From Epiperipatus broadwayi (taxonomy: Eukaryota > Onychophora > Udeonychophora > Euonychophora > Peripatidae): a DNA stretch of 64,000 nucleotides. The notes under the pieces are model-generated. The model did not search any database and was not told the origin of the DNA. It saw nothing but the letters and a program-made list of their open reading frames with translations. Below, in pieces: positions 46,340-59,104 of the stretch (the first letter of the stretch is position 1; every line of letters starts with the position of its first letter). The stretch spans positions 994,001 through 1,058,000 of the forward strand of contig JAQFVV010012537.1 in assembly GCA_028023455.1 (NCBI GenBank). The letters are read 5' to 3'. A program made the position numbers and the translations under genes.

Positions 46340-46620
46340 GTGACTCATCAAAAATGGCTGGCTAAGGGCCGTTGTGATCGCCGGCTGATTCAAACTCCCC
46401 GTGCTCTAAAGGTTCCCGTCTACATGTAACAACTGCCAACATAGCACCTGCCAGAGAGTTCATTATGCCTTGTCCTTGATGTCCTAAATATGGAGGAGTT
46501 CCCACAACCAAATCTAACCAAAGAGTGATCGTTCCCTGCTAAAGAAGTGGAGAAATTCCACGGGACGATCAGCAAGACTTCAAGTTACTTCAGAGACTCA
46601 CTAAACCTAGGTAAAATATG
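46340..46620 (-). repeat. SINE-like repeat copy 2
   Basis: Diverged copy of 40110-40465. Shared pieces: atggctggctaagggccg, a B-box-like gagtttgaatc on the minus strand (46402-46392), and gctaaagaagtggagaaattccacgggacgatc, ending near aacctaggtaaa. Same orientation as copy 1, 6.2 kb away. Confidence 0.5.
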
Positions 46621-47614
46621 TCGCTATATGTATTTAACGGTAATCGTCAGCAGACATATTGAAAAAGATACAAATTGTATGTATCGAAAAAAGTTTTTCT
46701 ATTGAAAATTTATTTTTTTCATGTTTTTTGTTGTATATATAGATATTTTATATCTTATAATAATAAATATTACCTTTTATATTTACATGTGCACATACCT
46801 TTAATTTAGACAATGGCCAAATTCTTACTTTGAATGATACAGACATTCTTTAACTTTTTTTTTTATATACATGGAGTGACGACTATAAATGTACAATCAT
46901 TTATAGGATCTTTTTTTTATATTGTAATCGTAGCATTATAGCAGATAATTTATTTTATTGTGTGTAAATGATTTAAAGTATTTTTTTGTTGTTGTTTAAT
47001 TTATTCTATTAAATATATTTCTTATTGATTTAAGTCTGTTTCGTCTCGTTCTTCACCACTCCAAACAGTAATATATTCGTAGGGGTTGGAGGATAATTAT
47101 AATTCCTTGTGGGCATTGAATTAACACGTGAGGCTGATGGTGCAGAATTTTGATCCCATTAAAATTTATAAATATCCAAATGCTGTAACTCTTCAAATCT
47201 TACAGAGATGACTGAGAAAGATAATCTGGGGCTATACCCGTATAGTTACAGGTTCGGTCAAGTACGGATATAGACTCGTTTATGTCCGTATGTTCTCTTT
47301 GCTTGCAGTAGCGGGAGATGAACGATCTTGAATTTTAAGAATTCCCCATTATACTTAAATAAAAAGGAAAGTTAAGCTTTCGATCGTCGTGCTCCTGTTA
47401 CAATATATATATAATAATAATAAGCATGTGTGTAAAAAGAGTTTAATGTTGCTTATAATGTGTCAGAAGCACAACAAGCAACTAGAGGATTAATATTAGA
47501 CTGTATTTATTTCTTATGGAATTCCAAATTATTTATTTCTTATTTATTCATATTACTGTCAAATAAATTTTGTTACTAAACTTATGTTAATTTATTTAAA
47601 GTTATTTATGATTT
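46621..47614. other. Spacer, possible 5' LTR of next element
   Basis: 47040-47400 is less AT-rich (tatacccgtatagttacaggttcggtcaagtacggatatag) and contains a short inverted pair ccgta/tacgg. 47500-47614 resembles 21150-21225 (gttactaaa-aaat, then attattta before a ccctcaggaca/aacctcaggaga block) and may be the end of an LTR. Not certain. Confidence 0.35.
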
Positions 47615-50600
47615 CCTGACTGGTATCTAATTCATACCCTCAGGACATAGGAAAATGGATGCAGTCGACAGTTCAAGAAGAACTTGTGCAAACTAGAGCA
47701 AAATAATGCAGTTGATAGTTCTACCTTAGCTGTATAAACAATAACAGTCTTTACTGGAAATAGCATTTGTGTATGAGTATAATATCATTACCTCCAAAAT
47801 AAAAATAATGGCATCATTATGTAATAATATAAAAATATTTGGTATAAAGAATGCTGCTTCTTGGAAAAATTATGTAGAAAATATGAATAGCATACTCTTA
47901 TAAAAAATAGATGATGAACAATTGGAAGTATCTACTAAATTCTTATAACTTGCAGTACAAGATGTTGTACAACTATCAAATAAATTGTGTGACCCTAAAA
48001 TACTTGATAAACTTCTTTACCATGAATTGACTAAAAAAATTAAATGAATATTTCATTCTGAAAATAATAAAATAGGTAGTATTATTGGCGCTAAGAAATA
48101 GAAAACAATTATCTTGTAAAAATATGTAGATTATGATATAGCATTGAAGAATTTGGTAAAGAATTGTGATTTAGGCCTGGCAATTAATGAAATATTGTTA
48201 GACCAACTTCTGTATGATATGTTGGATTCAAATTTCAGGAAAATGTTGAGCAAACCTGACTTCAAATAAAAGCTACTATAGAGAAATGCATCACAAAAGA
48301 TATCATACTTGACAATACTTCAAAATTTTTATTATCACAACAATTGGATACAATTTCTCTCAGTACAAAAAACCAATACAAATACATTGGACCCCAATAG
48401 AATGAAATACATTGTAATGTGCTACTATTGTGGTAAAACTGACCAATTAAATAAAAACTGCAAACCCAAAAGGAAAACATATACTATTTGCAAGAAAAAA
48501 AGGCATTTAGCATGCATCTGGCGCACAGTGTCAGAATTAAGTAAACAGCACACTATAAATCTGGAGAAGTGAGAGTGAGTAGTAATTATAATGTGAAGAA
48601 ATTTCATGACATAAGCAAGGACAACATGCTCCTTGGTATAGACATCTGTAATCAAAAATTAACAATGAAAGTGGATAGTGATGCAGGTCTACTGTTGATA
48701 TCATATAAAGATTGGTTGAAAATCAGAAGGTATTGTAAAAAAATAGTACTTGCAAAAATGGATATTATCGCAACAGATGTTAACAGCAATAAAATTGACA
48801 TGCGTTGAAGAGTAATAGTACCTGCAAAATTATATTGTTAACAAAGATTTTAGTCTGCTATCTAAATGGAACTGGTTCCATTCTTTAGGGAACCCTATAA
48901 ATATCATAAAGAGAATTTAATTGGAAATTGTAGTGTAAAAGAAATATTCTAAAATTGTTTAAGTCTGAACTAGTTAAGTAATTGGTTGACATTGGATTGA
49001 TAAATGTGTAACCCATTATCTGTAACCTATGTAAAGTTTCATTTGCCCTGAAAAAGAAAGTAGAAAAAAGCAATTAATGAGATGATACAGTATAAGATTT
49101 ATCCTGAGCAATGCCTTTAGTTATTATTATAAAACTAGATAAAAGTCTTAGACTGTCTGGAAATTTTAATATTACATTGAATAAATTTATTAATAAAGGT
49201 GTCTATCCAGGTTCTAGCATACATAAAAAAATTGGCATTATTGCATAAAGCTTTGTGACCTAAAATCTGCAATCCATTAAATCTCCATGTCAGAAAAAAA
49301 CTGTGGAATTATCATTGACCACATATATGGAACTTTACACGTGTAATAAATATCCATATAGTATAATAAATTGCAATATGCAATTATGGTAGCACCAAAT
49401 ATTTTCTAAGTAAAAATGAATAATCTTTTTCTTGCCATGAATGGTATCATTCCATACTTTGATGATATTTTTCTCATCACAGAATTGAAGCTGAAATTAA
49501 AAAGACAAATAAACATTGACAAAATAAATAAAATAGAAATTAAGTTAAATAAATCAAAATATATCTGGCTACAAATGAGCTAAAGTTTCTTGGACACATT
49601 ATAAATAAAAATGTAAAGTATCCAATTCCAGATAAGGTGAAGGTCATAAAAATTGTTGTGAGACTAAGAAATGTAAAAGAATTACAAGTATTTTTAGACC
49701 TGTTAAATTTTTACAAGAGCTTCTTTAAAGGAGGTCACATTTGATAAAACCATTGAATCAATTGTCAAAAAAGAAATAACATTGGAAATGAACTAACGAA
49801 TAAGATTTAGCTTTCCATAAAAGCCAAGGATCTCTTAATTTCAAATTAACTCTCAATACACTATCATAATGATATGGATATTATTATTACAAATGCATCA
49901 CAATTTGGACTGGAGTCATAATTTCCCATTAGTGCTTGAGAACATAATTGGTACTGAAAAAATACAGCCATTGACAAAGAAGTGTTAACAGTTATTTTCA
50001 TTACATCAATATATTTATTGATGAAAATTTCAAATCCACACAGATAATCATCCACTTCAATGAATGTGGTACTGAAAAAAAATCCCTGATACATAAGCTA
50101 ACACATGCTGCACTGGATAAATATATTCTCTGGATATGATTATAAACTCTAATATATAAGCCATGAAAGCAGATTGGACACATGGATACTTTAACATGTC
50201 TACCTTAAAATAATGAAAAACATATGGTGTTAGAGAGATAAATTATACAGACACTATGAATTCAAATTTACTTAATAGTTCAATAATTGTTAAATGGATT
50301 AAACAAGAGCAAGGTTACATCCAGTTATTGGAATGGATAAAATATGGCTGACCAAAAAGATGTCCAACTGAAGTTGTAAGTTCATTTGGAATGTATAGGA
50401 CAGCTTATCATCTTGCTACAGTTTTTTATCAATAACCAAATATGTACTCATACTATCAGAAGGCCCAAACTAAGAACTTAATTTTCTTCATCAATATTAT
50501 CCTGGAGTTGTGCCTACAAAAACTTTAATTAGATCATATGTCTGATGTCCAAGTCTAAATGGCAAAATAGAACAAATGGTTGTCAGTCAACTGCTAAATC

Positions 50601-51400
50601 ACCATCTAAAAAACTTAAAGCATAGCCCATGTTTAAGCAGCCTTGGAAATATTTACATTTATACCATGCAAGATCAGTGCATGGATGTATAATTTTAATA
50701 CTTGTTGATATGTTTTCCCATTGAGTTGAATATACAATAATAAAAAATACAAGTGCAAATGTACAATTAAAATGCTTAGAGAAATTTTTGTTATGCACAG
50801 TTATCCAGAGATTATTGTAATCGATAATGGGACTAGTTTCACTCCTCAGTAATTTATGAATTATTTAGATGATAAAGAAATATGATACATTTTTACACTA
50901 TCTTACCATCCTTAGATTAATGTCTTAGCTGAGAAAGCAGTTCAACATTGGAAGCCTTGTTACAAGGATATACCAGAAGTCCTAGTTGATACTGTGTTCT
51001 ATCAACTGTTTACTTTATGCTCAGCAACTAACAAGATACCAGCCAAGTTATTAATGTGCCAACATTTTCTCTCTCATATGTTGCCAACTACAATTGAAAA
51101 ATTTAAGGATAGTTTTGATTGTGAAAAATTTAAAATTAGAGGCAGTGTATGGATACATAAAATTTTGAAAAAAGAAATGGATGCCAGGAGTGATATTGCA
51201 AACTTTGTCAAAGCAATTATAACTGGGAAGACATCTAGATCTTTTATAACCTTGTTGAAATGAGTATCCTGATGTTGACATTTTTAATATATTTGTATGC
51301 AAAAGATTATTACTTTTTATCTATTCCATTTGGGCAGTGTAGTAAAAACTATAGTTTTTCAGATTTGTTCATTCTGAGCCAATGAGAGGGAAGAGAGGAG
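47615..51400 (+). mobile_element. Decayed Ty3/gypsy gag-pol
   Basis: Order of readable pieces. Gag start SWKNYVENMNSIL (about 47860); zinc knuckle CYYCGKTDQLNKNC (about 48420-48461) followed by TICKKKRHLAC. Protease-like frame 48569-48808 with VDSDAGLLLIS where DTGA/S is expected, so the catalytic motif is altered. RT palm PYFDDIFLITE (about 49455) and FLDLLNFYKSFF. Integrase pieces (NGKIEQM; VDMFSHVEYT, the first Asp region; then a region with GTSFTPQ). The tail 50994-51263 contains FKIRGSVWIHKILKKEMD. A polypurine tract, gagagggaagagaggaga, lies at 51381-51399. Same family as the 20.5-kb element. Stops throughout. Confidence 0.75.
48309..48572 (+). pseudogene. gypsy Gag nucleocapsid remnant
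   Basis: An 87-codon open piece. Residues 38-51 form CYYCGKTDQLNKNC, a CX2CX4?X4C knuckle in which the conserved GH is replaced, and residues 60-70 form TICKKKRHLAC with the first cysteine lost to Tyr. It would have bound RNA in the Gag particle; both fingers are damaged. The protease-like frame overlaps its end, as in the 21.4-kb relative. Confidence 0.65.
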
Positions 51401-52336
51401 AGTTGATTATATATCAATGATGGGGGATCTTTTCTATCATTCAAATAATGTAGAATTTGAAAGTTAGGCACAACTAACATTTTTATTGCATCTTTAAATA
51501 ACTTTAAAATTTTTCATTATTCTTTTTCCTTTTAAAGATAACCAAAAAAAAAAAAAAAAAGGATTACAATTTTCAAAATAAATTATAAAGATTTTTCATA
51601 TAAGGTCATTTTGTACTTTAATTAACACTGTCAATGTCATATTCCAATAGTTGGTTTTATGGTTTTAGACTAAATCTGATTTTATTATTAACAATTACTC
51701 CAATATTTAAAGCAATCTATTAATTTGTGGCAATATCTATAAGTACAGAATATTTCATAATCTCTGAATTGGAACAATTAATTTTTAGAATTCATATAAT
51801 ATTAAAACAATTTTCTAAACGCCAAAATCTTCTAGTTATCTTTATTATCATATAAAAATAGTGATCTCCATATGTATAATAATTAAGAAATAACACACCT
51901 TGTTTTATTAATTCTAGACTGTTTAAAAATTATGTATATATGTGTATGTGTTTAATAAAGATAGTCTTTAAATAGTTTACTACAGGGCAAAAACATCTTT
52001 ATACTACTAAACCACATGATAGTAAAGGTTTACAGTTTGTTGTATTGCTGTATTTTTCAGTAAAGAATAATTATATGTTAATTTGATTATCAGTTAGATG
52101 CTTTGCTGGATTAAATATAAGCATGCTAACTCTCAAAAGACTCCAGAATTTGTTTGGAAATTGAAAAAAAAAATCTGGTAAAAATAAGTAGATAGATTAA
52201 TCATTATGGCAGAAGATTTTTCAAATAAATCCATACTCTGTGTGTGTGTGTTCCCGCATCAAATTATTTGTTAACACAAACATAGCAATCGATATGCAAG
52301 TATTGGCAAATTCTTCTATTCACCCCATTTTCTGCC
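51401..52336. other. Fibrillin intron, possible 3' LTR remnant
   Basis: Starts just after the polypurine tract (ttgattatatatcaatg). If an LTR, its 5' partner is not recognisable upstream. (tg)n at 52241-52250. No gene. Confidence 0.35.
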
Positions 52337-52690
52337 ATCAAGTGTAAGCTTTAATAATCAATAGAAGCCACATGGTAGTGCTTAATAAATCCTTAACTAA
52401 TTTTAATCAAAACCTATTCATTTGTGTGGTTATATAGATCTGAAGCCAATTTAATTTCTACATATTTAGTCTCCTTTATTCTTTAGTCAGAATTGGTACA
52501 AACAATAGGACATCAATGACCAATAGAACATCACTTTAATTTTGCTTTTATTCTCATTACTTTTATGAGGTTTACTGTAAGCTTTAATAATCAATAGACG
52601 CCTGATAACAATAATTAATAAATCATTATCCAGTGATATACTATCCAAATATCCTCATACTAGTTTCTAGTTTATGGCATAAATGTAATG
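52337..52690 (+). repeat. Copies of dispersed intron repeat family
   Basis: Two partial tandem copies: 52341-52400 (gtaagctttaataatcaatagaagcc ... gcttaataaatcc) and 52571-52690 (gtaagctttaataatcaata ... actatccaaatatcctcatactagtttctagttta). Between them is the block aatttctacatat...ctttattctttagtcagaattggta shared with 41990-42057. Lies about 330 bases downstream of the first fibrillin exon. Confidence 0.6.
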
Positions 52691-53015
52691 AAAATAAAAG
52701 AACTTGTTAATGAATAGCAATGTGTAAACTATGGTCATGTGTTGATTTGCTTATTATGTAATGTTTTATTGGTTTATGGAAGAATTAAAAATATTGATTA
52801 TTATTAGTAATTGTTAACCATTGCTTTTCATTATTTTAATATACTGTAATTTATTCTAAAATTTTTCTCTTTAAATACATTGCACATATATACACAACTA
52901 TTATAAATAATCATATTTTATATTAATAATGATGTTTTGTCAAACACCCATACACAAAATATTTTAACTAAGAAGAAGATTCATATTAAATAATAAAAAT
53001 ATCCATTAAGCTTAC

Positions 53016-53141
53016 CTTCACAACTTGTTTTTAATGGAGAAGGTTTGTAACCAGGATTACAAACACACTGATATGTCCCCATCATATTTTCACAGTATCC
53101 ATTTGAACAAATGCCACTTGTGCGTGAACATTCATCAATAT
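53016..53141 (-). CDS. FBN: Fibrillin exon, cbEGF domain (1st in window)
   Basis: 126 bases, 42 codons, after a ...aactag acceptor and ending GAA G|gtaagc, phase 1 on both sides. Starts [12 protein letters not shown], then [12 protein letters not shown] with the hydroxylation consensus, and [14 protein letters not shown]. The YQC-CNPGY section is that of fibrillin-1 cbEGF14. It is the most 5' exon in the window; nothing like the preceding domain (cbEGF13) was found up to 64000, so the upstream intron exceeds 10.8 kb or the exon was missed. Confidence 0.93.
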
Positions 53142-53944
53142 CTAGTTTACAATTATATATATATATATAACACAAACATATTTAATGCAAATACTTATTT
53201 ATTTATTATACATATATAGAAAGAAAAAAAAAGATAATCCAAATATATTTTTTCTTGTTTAAAAATAAGTTTGTTATAGTAAGTAAATGACATAAATCAT
53301 AAATAGTCATTTGTAAATGAGTATTGCCATTCCATTCCAAGGAAAAATTTTTTTAAAAAACTACTTTAGAGACTAATAATAAAATTATTGCTTAGGGTTA
53401 TGTAATCACTGCTGTGGTCAATATAATTTCATGAGTATACTATATCATTAGACAACAATGTTTTTCTTTTAAAAGTTTATCTAGTTTCCTCTATTGAATT
53501 CAAGTATATATCTAATATTGGTTCATTTAAATCTTTGAGTACAATGTTTTATTATCTCAATAAGATGATACCAACGTTTTTTAATCTTTCTGCATATTAT
53601 TAATACTCTTTAAATAATTTAACTCAAAAAATATTAAAAGATATTATTAAAATTGGAAAGGAATACAAAATCCTTATGCTCTCTTCCACAAAATAATAAA
53701 AAAAAAAAAATAATTCTTTACAACAGCTATATAATCAAATAATAATTTTATACATTAAAAAGCTTTTTTTTCAGCACCTGCTTTGGTGCCCTTTCCAAAT
53801 GTGACTAATCTATTTAACGTTAATTTAAAATGTTCATGACAATTTCTTTGGTGGTAATATAAAAAAATATACATAGTATTTATATGATACTTTAATAATT
53901 TAAACTAAATTGAGATAAAAGTACTTAGTTTTCTAGTCATTTAG
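53142..53944. other. Fibrillin intron, nothing recognised
   Basis: AT-rich, with a (TA)n run at 53153-53167 close to the exon acceptor and an A run at 53698-53710. Confidence 0.45.
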
Positions 53945-54195
53945 AAGAATATATTGTACAGGTCAAAATTGTATGCTCGTACAACAAGACCAAAAGTCCA
54001 AGCAACAGTACCTCTAATCCAATTATGCTCAAGATACATGGGTCAGGAGTAGCCCTGGATTCTAATCTATTGCCTATTCTTCAAGTCTTTTGACCCTATG
54101 AACAACAATCCCGGTGATACAGCATGATTATCTTAAATCCCAGCCCGGTAGTACAGAGAAAAACATGAAACCATAAATAATGATGATGATGACAA
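53945..54195 (+). repeat. Possible SINE with (GAT)n tail
   Basis: A less AT-rich 250-base block (cccggtgatacagcatga, aatcccagcccggtagtaca) that ends gaaaccataaataatgatgatgatgac. The trinucleotide tail is the same type as on the RTE LINEs here, as expected of a SINE using RTE machinery. There is no clear pol III box and only the ccataaata piece recurs (37.97 kb). Confidence 0.3.
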
Positions 54196-54518
54196 CTAAC
54201 AATAGCCCAATGTTTATTACTCAGATTCTTTGTCATAAATATTTGATTAATAATTAAAGATTCAAACTAAGGAAATATTTTAAATATAGTAATTTAATAT
54301 AACCAAATGAGAAATTCATATATATATATTGAACCGAGTTCGAATATGTCCATTCGAAACACCGGCCTCTTAGGCAGAGAAGAACATACTCGGAGAGTAT
54401 GTATGCCCAAACGATAGCTATAAAGTATATAACTAACATTACATTTCCAGGACATAGCTTCTTCTCAGCTGTTGAGTTGAACACCACGTCCAAATCACTT
54501 TTTTGTTTGTGTATAACC

Positions 54519-55640
54519 AAGGGCGCCAGCTGCTTATTCTAAAAGAATAGACAACGCACTTTGAACAGTGGTCAACTAACTCAATGCCTAAATCCACGAC
54601 TAGCTCAGCTATTTGTAATCACTAATAAATTAGTGATTAAAAGAATTGATAAAAGAATTTGTTAAAAAGAATTGACCGACAAATAAAGTTTAATTTTAAA
54701 GATAATTTATTAACTAACATTTATTTACTAAATTTAAACATTTTATACTTCTAATAAAACACACGCATATTTTAAATTAACATTCTAAATAGTTTAAATA
54801 TTCTTGAATATTTTCATAACAGAACACTGGGAATTTATCTACTTTGACTAATAATATTGATATAAGGATCACGCACATATTAACTCATGCACACACATAA
54901 TAATGATAATAAAGGACTACATAGCATTTGAAATTTAATCACACACATCAATAGTTCCTTTATGTATGATATAGAGTTCATATAATTAGACTCTTGAAAG
55001 ATTTGTATGAATTAATGCAATGCAATGGCTATTACAGTATAAATGAAATAAGCAAATGTTTTACCTAGGCTTTTGAATGTTGACGTAGAATTTTGTTCTT
55101 TGGAGGCTGCTTTCGGTGAAAATGTTTCCATTATGAATGCTTACCAACCGGCTGGGACGTTTCCTTGCTGAGTTTCCTGATTTTCACGATTATTACTATC
55201 GGAGACAAATAGATACTGACGGAGATTTTCTAAGATGTTAAGCTGACATTATTTCACGGGCAGATCTGCTGTTTTCTAGGACATCTGGGCTGGAGATAAA
55301 CGTGCGTTCCCAAGATCTTCTCAACACTGCATTTTGTTTGTTAACTGCTCAATTAATTTCTGCACTGCACTACTCAATTACTTTGTGAACTGATCTCACT
55401 CAATTAATTTGTGGAATGAACTGAACTCACTCAATTAATTTGTGGAATGCTACTGTCCGATAAAAAAAAGTCTATTTATACCTGCGCCTTGTTGTCTTTC
55501 TAATATCTCCGGCAAAGATCTGTTGTCAAATTCCAGTGATAATCATTTGATAAACGTGTTTTGGAAGATTGCTTAATTAGTAATAGCCATGCAATAAAAC
55601 GTGTTGTTTTATTTTATTAATAGCCATTGCCGTGTTTTTA
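54519..55640 (-). mobile_element. Minus-strand LTR with primer-binding site
   Basis: On the minus strand a TATA box (gtataaatagac, 55483-55472) is followed by about 930 bases of LTR-like sequence ending ...aataagca at 54541. A 2-base spacer and tggcgcccttgg (54538-54527) follow, a primer-binding site of the tRNA-Lys type (TGGCGCC start). A tandem piece ctcaattaatttgtggaatg repeats near 55379-55449, just downstream of the TATA box. The upstream LTR edge (about 55640) is a guess. Only about 250 bases of internal sequence, without a credible ORF, continue to the left. Confidence 0.5.
55472..55483 (-). promoter_or_regulatory. TATA box of minus-strand LTR
   Basis: gtataaatagac on the minus strand, preceded by the less AT-rich caaggcgcag. 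Same core as in the gypsy LTRs at 3219 and 5915. Confidence 0.5.
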
Positions 55641-58450
55641 ATGATAATCTTCTTTTATTTCGCATACATTTTATTTATTTACAAATCGCACATATATACG
55701 CACATATATTTTTAATACAATTTACTATTTAGTTTTAACATTATTTTTTCTTTAATGAAAAGAGATTGGTATGTTTTTCTTTAACGAAAGATTATTTTAA
55801 TAATATAATTTTAGATAAAATTATATGTGCCTATATCAATATAGGTACAATATATATATATATATTACACAATTATTTCATGCTTGTTAATTATAGTATT
55901 TATTATAAAGTGGGGATTTTGTTACAATGCTATCCCATTAAACAAATTACATCATTATAGGTGGGTTACAGTAAGAGGTTATAGCTCATGTGGCTTAATA
56001 TGACAATTTTCAGATGGGTACATATTTTATAATAACAATATGGATGTTTAAAATGATCGTGATAGAGTTGAATAACATATTACAATATATGTGGCGATTC
56101 TATATTTTGCCAAGGAGTGTTGGTGCATTAATAGATTTCATGTTATATTGGTTATTTATAACAAAAGAAATTAACATGCTTTAAGTGGTGGCCTTGAAAA
56201 GAAATCTTTAAAATATTTACATGAGGGCGAGTAACAATTTGAGCTGAGTTAATGCTTTATTATTTATTGCAGAAATAATATTTGTGTACATTTGACCTTA
56301 CAGAAATAACACTTGTGAATATGGGATTCGTTTATTATTTAAAAAAGAGAGAACAGCATAAATAAAACTTCCATGCTCATGTTTTATTGACTAATTATCT
56401 ATGTAATGATTCATTATTATAAACACCAAATCATGGCTTATTTAGATCAAGAGGGTGATATATGAGATTAATAATAATAGTAGTGGCATTGGCATAAAGG
56501 AAAAAGACACTTTGCTCATTTGATCATTTGGTTACTCCATCACTTGGCGTTTCACATGGATAAAATTTTTGGTATGGCCAGATATTTTAATGGAACAATA
56601 CCAAATGGAGAAGTTGGGCTTCAAGATTAGGTGCCAGTGTATGGTCTCCTGCAGAACTATCAGTCCATAAACCCCACATTCTATAGGGAATAGCTTTTAC
56701 TCCCGATTATGAATGATTAAGAAAAACAGTAAGGTGGGTGTCTTTGGACTTCCAAAATTTCCAAATCATAAAGCAATAGTAAAATATAACAATCACAATA
56801 TGACTGTAACACTAAAACTAGGATAGTATAATCGACACATTAACATTTACAACCTATTGTGTTTATTCTGTCAGAATAACAAATCATCAATTAAATTAAA
56901 ACAAAAATTATCAATGGACATTATGGTTAATAATTATTAATGTATTTCTTATATTAAATAACTTAAAAGTTAGGTTGAACTTTGATTCCCATATACGTAC
57001 GTTTTAACATAATATATGTATAGCTCTTCCCTACCCCAAACAATGGCAGGTGATGATGATAACAGTTAGATATTTCATGATCTTTTAATAATAAATAGCA
57101 ATAGCAATAGAGAACATCTATGAATAAAAGATTTAAAAAAAAAACACACAACTCAACCTGGCGAGTGATTACCTTCAAAATAAGTAATAGTTTTAATTAT
57201 AATTGTTTAAACAAAGTCCCCTTTCAAACTCACACGGTTGGGTTATATTGGCACATCAAATAAATAATACATATACATATATATAATGAAATAAGATAAA
57301 TATTAAATAAAGCTGTACAGAGATATATATACCTAGATTCTCATGTGAAATAAATGTTAGAAAATACATTAAGATAATATTGAGTTATACAGAATTAGCA
57401 AACACACTTAAATAAAAAAGGTAGACACTGATGCAGTCAGAAAATTAAGATATAAAAGCTTTGCTAAACATTATTTAAAATTACAGTGGGGATTTACAGA
57501 TTAATCAGCTCTATGCAGTTGTAGATTACCTCTAGATCTTGTGTATGGCATTCACAGACAGATCTACTTATCTCTGGTGCTTTCTCATGTCACAGACAGG
57601 AAGCAATATTGAGCAGTGAGCAGTCAAATTCAGCATTCAGATGGTCATCGACCGGTCAAATAAAAAAAGCATTATGGCAGCAGATAGCAGATGGCCTTTG
57701 AGAGGTCTGGGAAAGGTGCTTGGCTTACCTCTACTCGCTGTACATGTTAAGGATTTACTTGATGTGGCTTAGATTGAACTCTCTCCTATTTTTTGTTACT
57801 AACTAACTTTCTTTAGTCTTGGTCCCCTTTTTATGTCTATCCTTAATTCTTTTAGGAATGTATTCTCTTTACTTACTTGCAGCTATCCCGGTAATATATT
57901 ATTTAACTATACATTAGTTTTTGTTGAATGCAAATATAAAAAGCTGATAAGGACCGAGGTACTTATTTAGAATATATTTGAGATTTTGAAATAGAGTTGC
58001 AGATGGAAATAAACGAAGAAATTCATTACCAGTTTAAATAAAATCTTTTTTTTTTCTTCTTTAAATTAGCCAAAATAATTTGAAATTAGATAATGGATTA
58101 ATTCAACTTGGTAACAACCCTTAAGAGTATCTTGAACCTTCTAAGACCATTATATAATAAATAGGATTAATTGTATATATAAAAACAAATCTAATTTTCA
58201 CCAAAAATCTTAATAAGATTATTGATTCATACAAGTATATAAATGTCACACACATGACTGTTAGCTTTTATAATATGCATTAAAATAATTTGTTAATTAC
58301 TATAATCAAAATGTGTGTATATCAGCATATACATACAATGAATGCTGCATTTCAAACCCCATAGTTGGTTAGCATAGATAGTTAAGCATGAAGCTCAAGG
58401 TGATTAGACATCAAGACTGCTTCAATATACAGGGTTTATCTGCTAATTTC
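55641..58450. other. AT-rich sequence, nothing recognised
   Basis: Two less AT-rich patches, 56500-56760 and 57490-57790 (cagatggcctttgagaggtctgggaaaggtgcttgg), look like old repeats, but I find no second copy in the window and no ORF or protein domain. Confidence 0.4.
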
Positions 58451-59104
58451 TCCATTGCAGTTATACAATACTTTATTTACTTTGATTTTTTTTGTAGATA
58501 TTAGGTCAAAAACATATCAATTGGATTCAGAATTGAGGCAATATTTACAGTACTGTTTATTGCATTTAAAGGCAAATACTCTCCATTGCAGTTATAATAT
58601 ACTTTATTTACTTTGATTTTTTTTGTAGATATTAGGTCAAAAACATATCAATTGGATTCAAAATTGAGGCAATATTTACAGTACTGTTTATTGCATTTAA
58701 AGGCAAACTTTCCATTGCAGTTATAATATACTTTATTTACTTTGATTTTTTTTGTAGATATTAGGTCAAAAACATATCAATTGGATTCAAAATTGAAGCA
58801 ATATTTACAGTACTATTTATTGCATTTAAAGGCAAATACTTTCCATTGCAGTTATAATATACTTTATTTACTTTGATTTTTTTTTTGTAGATATTAGGTC
58901 AAAAACATATCAATTGGATTCAAAATTGAGGCAATATTTACAGTACTGTTTATTGCATTTAAAGGCAAATACTCTCCATTGCAGTTATAATATACTTTAT
59001 TTAGTTTGATTTTTTTTGTAGATATTAGGTCAAAAACATATCAACAGGATTCAAAATTGAGGCAATATTTACAGTATTGTTTATTGCATTTAAAGGCAAA
59101 TACT
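58451..59104. repeat. Tandem array, about 131-bp unit, 5 copies
   Basis: Copies start (tccattgcagttat) at 58451, 58582, 58711, 58842 and 58975; units are 129-133 bases and nearly identical, differing mainly in the length of the T run before gtagatattagg and a few substitutions. Each contains ggtcaaaaacatatcaattg and cagtactgtttattgcattt. No stop-free frame. High identity indicates recent amplification or homogenisation. Confidence 0.95.
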
